A stretch of 64,000 nucleotides of DNA from Acanthochlamys bracteata (taxonomy: Eukaryota; Streptophyta; Magnoliopsida; Pandanales; Velloziaceae): the NCBI GenBank assembly GCA_019914995.1, contig CM034130.1, positions 1,240,001-1,304,000 of the forward strand, written 5' to 3'. Under the pieces are notes generated by a model. The model saw nothing but the letters and a program-made list of their open reading frames with translations. It was not told the DNA's origin and ran no database searches. Made by a program: the position numbers and the translations under genes. How positions within the stretch are numbered: the first letter of the stretch is position 1; each line of letters starts with the position of its first letter. Below are positions 62,805 through 64,000 of the stretch, piece after piece.

Positions 62805-64000
62805 TCACTCTGCGTTCAAGTTTCTAATGTCTGCATGATACTGATTGATCCATGCTCTAATTATTTCAACTTCCTGTCTTCTTTGTTGAATGACCCAATC
62901 TGGATCATCTTTCGTTGCTAAACGAAAATCCAAATGATGTGCACCTGCAAATAATAAACGATTCAGTGACTTCGAAAGTTTGTTAAGTTCTTTTAGAACG
63001 AAATCATCCACCTGAGATTTTCTGTATAGATTCTTGCTTCTGTATGTTATTGATATAAGAAAAAGTTTACAGGAGATGCAAGAAAAGAACTCACCTTTCT
63101 CTGTTACAAGGGCTACTATGCTGGAAGACATGTTCTTCAGTATACTGCAGAGAAAGCACATTTTAATCCGAGATTATAAATCAAATTGGAATCACAGTTC
63201 ACTAGCCAAAGAAATATCAAGAACTTGCATTCAACCACTCACCCTCCTCGACTCCAAGGGTCTCTCATTCCATTAGAGAAAATAATGTTACTTCCAAACC
63301 TTTTCAGCACTAGCTCAATTTTCTGTCACCATACAAGATTTGAGATATCATATTATTGCTTAAATAATGCATCATCCGTGAAACTCTTCGTGAAAATGAA
63401 CGAGATCTAAAGTAGTAAGAAACACTCACACTGCCACCGTATTCTGTAGTTATCCAGTGTGGCCTAGGTCGGACACCATACTTTTCGATGCAACCGTCTT
63501 CAGCAGATTTATAGTCATAGGTAGATGGAGGAAACATGCTTTGATTGGAGCAAGTCATCGGCATAATCATCTCCGTACACGCCTAGATTGTTTTATAACC
63601 AGTGAACTTCCTTACTATCAGAAAGATTGCTTGTGTCTTATGTTGAGTAAAGCTAAATGAGAGTTTACCTGCCAGTCCCAACCATGCAAGCCATGAGGAT
63701 CACTTGTGGTTTCGACATTGAAACACAATTCAGTGCCTGAGTAATTGTAATACATGCTTGCCGCAGAAAACACCTTCTCAAGACTGCCAGCTCCTGGTGG
63801 AAACCCGTCTATGATTCTACACATCTACAAAAAAGCGTATAAACTTATGAATTTCGAGGCTTGATTTTTCAAAGATTTAAGTTATTTTAAGTAGAGTAAA
63901 TTGCTTTCTAAGAGATTACCTCTCTGACAGGGTAAGCAGGCAAAGGCATCAGAAAATTTGCTTTGGTTGGGTAGTCTACCATTGCTGTGTACACAAGTGC
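62805..64000 (-). CDS. Serine carboxypeptidase S28 family (lysosomal Pro-X carboxypeptidase-like), 3' part
   Basis: Exons on the minus strand, partial at the right edge: 64000-63920, 63824-63669, 63582-63430, 63322-63243, 63144-63095, 62944-62805. The reading starts mid-protein at ALVYTAMVDYPTKANFLMPL, then MCRIIDGFPPGAGSLEKVF, CFNVETTSDPHGLHGWDWQ, EMIMPMTCSNQSMFPPSTYD, FGSNIIFSNGMRDPWSRGG and ILKNMSSSIVALVTEKGAHH. DPWS should contain the catalytic Asp and the GAHH segment the catalytic His; the nucleophile Ser (GGSYGG in the family) would lie upstream, outside the window. Such enzymes cleave after a penultimate proline, usually in the vacuole or secreted. The C-terminus ends HADIRNLNAE. All junctions keep phase. 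Confidence 0.92.

Overview
The window is nuclear DNA from a flowering plant, most likely a eudicot. The genes have many short exons and AT-rich introns with GT-AG borders. The proteins are plant-specific types (WOX13, a U-box/ARM ligase of the PUB44/SAUL1 type, an AtEH1/Pan1-type TPLATE-complex subunit). The intergenic DNA is very AT-rich and full of small non-autonomous DNA transposons. Species cannot be fixed from the sequence. Exon borders were assembled by eye from splice sites and reading frame; where a full CDS length is given, the exon lengths sum to a multiple of three.

Layout, left to right. (1) 1959-7246, minus: bromodomain protein of the BRD9-like SWI/SNF type. (2) 7.5-11.3 kb: gene-free, with a complete hAT-type element carrying a perfect 8-bp target duplication. 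(3) 11320-13587, plus: TANGO2/NRDE-family gene, frameshifted just before its NRDE motif. (4) 13984-15429, minus: organelle-type PPR protein. (5) 16304-17263, minus: unrecognised alanine/lysine-rich protein with an in-frame stop followed by 76 more open codons. (6) 18.2-20.8 kb, plus: decayed FANCJ/RAD3-like helicase gene. (7) 23471-24985, minus: WOX13. (8) 26713-26783, minus: tRNA-Thr(CGT). (9) 27724-28091, minus: 51-residue acidic-tailed protein. (10) 30123-31279, minus: HMGB protein. (11) 32014-34635, plus: GET1-like pseudogene with at least three frameshifts. (12) 35312-36165: second copy of the hAT-type element. (13) 36757-39284, minus: SRPK kinase with a duplicated exon end. (14) 42076-50066, plus: AtEH1/Pan1-like endocytic scaffold with two minisatellite-encoded repeat blocks. 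(15) 51708-53261, plus: 182-residue coiled-coil protein. (16) 54014-54120, plus: orphan exon resembling the start of GnTI. (17) 56406-59281, plus: PUB44/SAUL1-like U-box ligase with an upstream ORF. (18) 60382-60693, minus: histone H4. (19) 62805-64000, minus: 3' part of a serine carboxypeptidase S28 (PRCP-like) gene running off the right edge.

The gene set and order recall, from memory, Arabidopsis chromosome 1 around At1g20670-At1g20780 (BRD, DUF833/TANGO2, HMGB2/3, WOX10/14, RAD3-like helicases, EH1, coiled-coil protein, SAUL1), with SRPK-HMGB-WOX13 pieces at At2g17530-17560 and At4g35500-35570. The window therefore looks like an ancestral, less fractionated version of a block that Arabidopsis holds as dispersed duplicates. 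Several genes act on chromatin or RNA (BRD, HMGB, H4, WOX13, SRPK), but nothing in the sequence shows they form an operon-like system. I found no convincing new multigene system. The best leads are the disrupted genes, the in-frame stop, the duplicated SRPK exon end and the transposon families.
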